DNA of 64,000 bases from Cupriavidus pauculus. GTDB taxonomy: Bacteria > Pseudomonadota > Gammaproteobacteria > Burkholderiales > Burkholderiaceae. The DNA lies in contig NZ_PJRP01000015.1 of the NCBI RefSeq assembly GCF_002858765.1, positions 1-64,000 of the forward strand, written 5' to 3'. Positions within the stretch are counted from its first letter, which is position 1. Each line of letters begins with the position of its first letter. The notes under the pieces are model-generated. The model saw nothing but the letters and a program-made list of their open reading frames with translations. It did no database searches and was not told where the DNA came from. Both the position numbers and the translations under genes were made by a program. Positions 62,891-64,000 of this stretch are shown in pieces.

Positions 62891-64000
62891 CTAGGCGGCG
62901 CCGTTGACGCGCGTCAGCGCACCCGTCACGCCATGCGCGCACAGCAATTCCAGCTGCGCGGCCACCGTATCGACAAAGACGGCCGACTGCGCCAGGTCGC
63001 CAAACACGGGGGTAAAGCCGGCGATGGTCCGCACGCGCGCCTGCTCGCGTGTGCGGGCATCGAACAGTTTTTCGGTCTGGCGGGCGGCGTCGGCCATCAC
63101 GGCGGCCATCGGCTGCGCCAGCGGGTCTTCGATCGGGAAGGCATTGCCGGCTTCGTCGTAGCCGCGCAGGAAGTGCAGCCACGCGGCCACGCCCAGCGCC
63201 AGGCGCGCAAACGGCTGGCCGGCGGCGATGCGGTCGCGGATCGGCGCCAGCAGCCGCTGCGGAATCTTCTGCGATCCATCCATGGCGATCTGGCGCGTGC
63301 GATGCCCCAGCGCCGGATTGGTAAAGCGCGGCAGCAGGCTGGCGCGATAGGCGTCCACGTCGAGCCCCGGCAACGGCGGCAGCGTGGGCTGTGTTTCGCG
63401 TGCCATGGCGTCCGAGATGAACGTGTGCACGGCGGGCTGGGCGATCACGCGGTCGGTGGTGGCCCAGCCGGCCAGCACGCCCATGTACGCCATCATCGAC
63501 TGGCTGCCATTGACCAGCCGGTGCTTGAGTACCTCGAACGGCCGGGCGTCGGCCACGAACTGCGCGCCGCCGGCTTCCCATTGGGGGCGGCCCGCCGCGA
63601 AGCGGTCCTCGATCACCCACTGGAAGAATGGCTCGCCCACCACGGGCCACGCGTCGTACAGGCCCAGCGCCGACGACACGTGCGCCACGTCGTCGATGGT
63701 GGTCTTGGGCACGATGCGGTCGACCATCGTGTTGGGGAAGGTGCAGCGCGCCGCCACCCAGTCATGCAGCGCCGGATCGATCTCGGCGCAGAACGCCAGC
63801 AGCACGCGGCGCAGGGTATCGCCGTTGCTGGCCAGGTTGTCGCACGACAGCAGCGTGACCGGCCCCAGGCCACGCTGCATGCGCCGCTGCAGGCCCAGCG
63901 CCAGGTAGCCGATGGCGGTCACGGGGTGCGACACGGCGGACAGGTCCTCGATGATGTCGCGGTCGGCGCGGTTCAGTTCGCCCGTGGCGGGGTCGTGGCA
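62891..64000 (-). CDS. Mannitol dehydrogenase / fructuronate reductase family protein, partial
   Basis: The C-terminal 369 residues or so of a polyol/uronate dehydrogenase; the frame remains open to the window end, so its N-terminus, including the NAD-binding motif, lies outside. Recognised blocks are LLSCDNLASNGDTLRRVLLAF, FPNTMVDRIVPKT, and KHRLVNGSQSMMAYMG, which holds the catalytic Lys and Asn. This matches long-chain mannitol dehydrogenases, including UxuB and arabinitol dehydrogenases, which interconvert ketoses or keto-uronates and polyols. It ends 147 bases before the MHS transporter on the same strand. The substrate cannot be decided. Confidence 0.88.
   Translation of the reverse strand, partial: CHDPATGELNRADRDIIEDLSAVSHPVTAIGYLALGLQRRMQRGLGPVTLLSCDNLASNGDTLRRVLLAFCAEIDPALHDWVAARCTFPNTMVDRIVPKTTIDDVAHVSSALGLYDAWPVVGEPFFQWVIEDRFAAGRPQWEAGGAQFVADARPFEVLKHRLVNGSQSMMAYMGVLAGWATTDRVIAQPAVHTFISDAMARETQPTLPPLPGLDVDAYRASLLPRFTNPALGHRTRQIAMDGSQKIPQRLLAPIRDRIAAGQPFARLALGVAAWLHFLRGYDEAGNAFPIEDPLAQPMAAVMADAARQTEKLFDARTREQARVRTIAGFTPVFGDLAQSAVFVDTVAAQLELLCAHGVTGALTRVNGAA

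Overview
The window is about 64 kb of GC-rich, gene-dense bacterial chromosome. Gene content and order suggest a betaproteobacterium of the Burkholderiaceae, most like Cupriavidus or Ralstonia. The pointers are the sulfate/sulfonate locus ending in cysB, the glyoxylate-shunt pair, the tsaB-rimI-udg-DUF1853 run, the many LysR regulators and the MHS/OFA transporters. This placement is inferred from gene content, not from a marker gene. No rRNA, tRNA, CRISPR array, insertion sequence, integrase or phage gene was seen.

Layout. (1) 0.3-11.3 kb is a sulfur-acquisition locus on the + strand: sbp, a possible leader peptide, ssuA-ssuD-ssuC-ssuB, a degenerate EAL-domain gene, a small alpha/beta hydrolase, then cysT-cysW-cysA-cysB. 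(2) 11.7-15.4 kb holds a LytS/LytR-type two-component pair, a gamma-glutamylcyclotransferase-like protein and an alpha/beta hydrolase. (3) 15.4-21.2 kb is a C2-carbon region: aceA (with a perfect FNR-type box upstream), a universal stress protein, a LysR regulator divergent from an L-2-haloacid dehalogenase, and aceB. (4) 21.2-27.4 kb holds mixed genes: VOC protein, DUF1857 protein, DHA2 efflux pump, QorB-like reductase, a lipoprotein glycerophosphodiesterase, a small exported protein and an acyl-CoA-binding protein. (5) 27.6-35.4 kb is housekeeping: tsaB-rimI-udg-DUF1853, lplT, alr-radA. (6) 35.4-39.4 kb is a FadR-type regulator, a gamma-glutamyltransferase-family enzyme and an OFA-type MFS carrier, with an 18-bp perfect palindrome as the likely operator. 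(7) 39.6-42.1 kb is dsbB and yheS, convergent on a shared terminator.

(8) 42.3-51.9 kb is a peptide-scavenging operon: an RpiR-type regulator with a likely operator, iaaA, gsiABCD, a DmpA-type aminopeptidase and a DppA-type D-aminopeptidase. Import by the ABC system and hydrolysis of isoaspartyl and D-residue peptides would work as one unit. (9) 51.9-54.0 kb has an unrecognised protein and a DUF2817 M14-like peptidase. (10) 54.3-58.9 kb encodes a three-part periplasmic molybdenum hydroxylase: Tat-exported large subunit, 2Fe-2S subunit, triheme lipoprotein cytochrome c. (11) 59.0-64.0 kb, on the - strand, holds a LysR regulator, an amidohydrolase, an MHS transporter and a truncated mannitol dehydrogenase/fructuronate reductase.

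The most notable non-gene signals are three likely operators (FNR box at aceA, palindrome at the gamma-glutamyltransferase, RpiR box at the peptide operon); two copies of a roughly 120-bp palindromic dispersed repeat; a six-unit 11-bp G-rich minisatellite; a recurring class of 11-12 bp tandem arrays, both intergenic and inside protein N-termini; and a nested hairpin plus a leader peptide in the sulfur locus. I found no clear candidate for a wholly new multi-gene system. The best leads are the degenerate EAL protein in the sulfonate operon, the UDG/DUF1853 pair and the repeat families.
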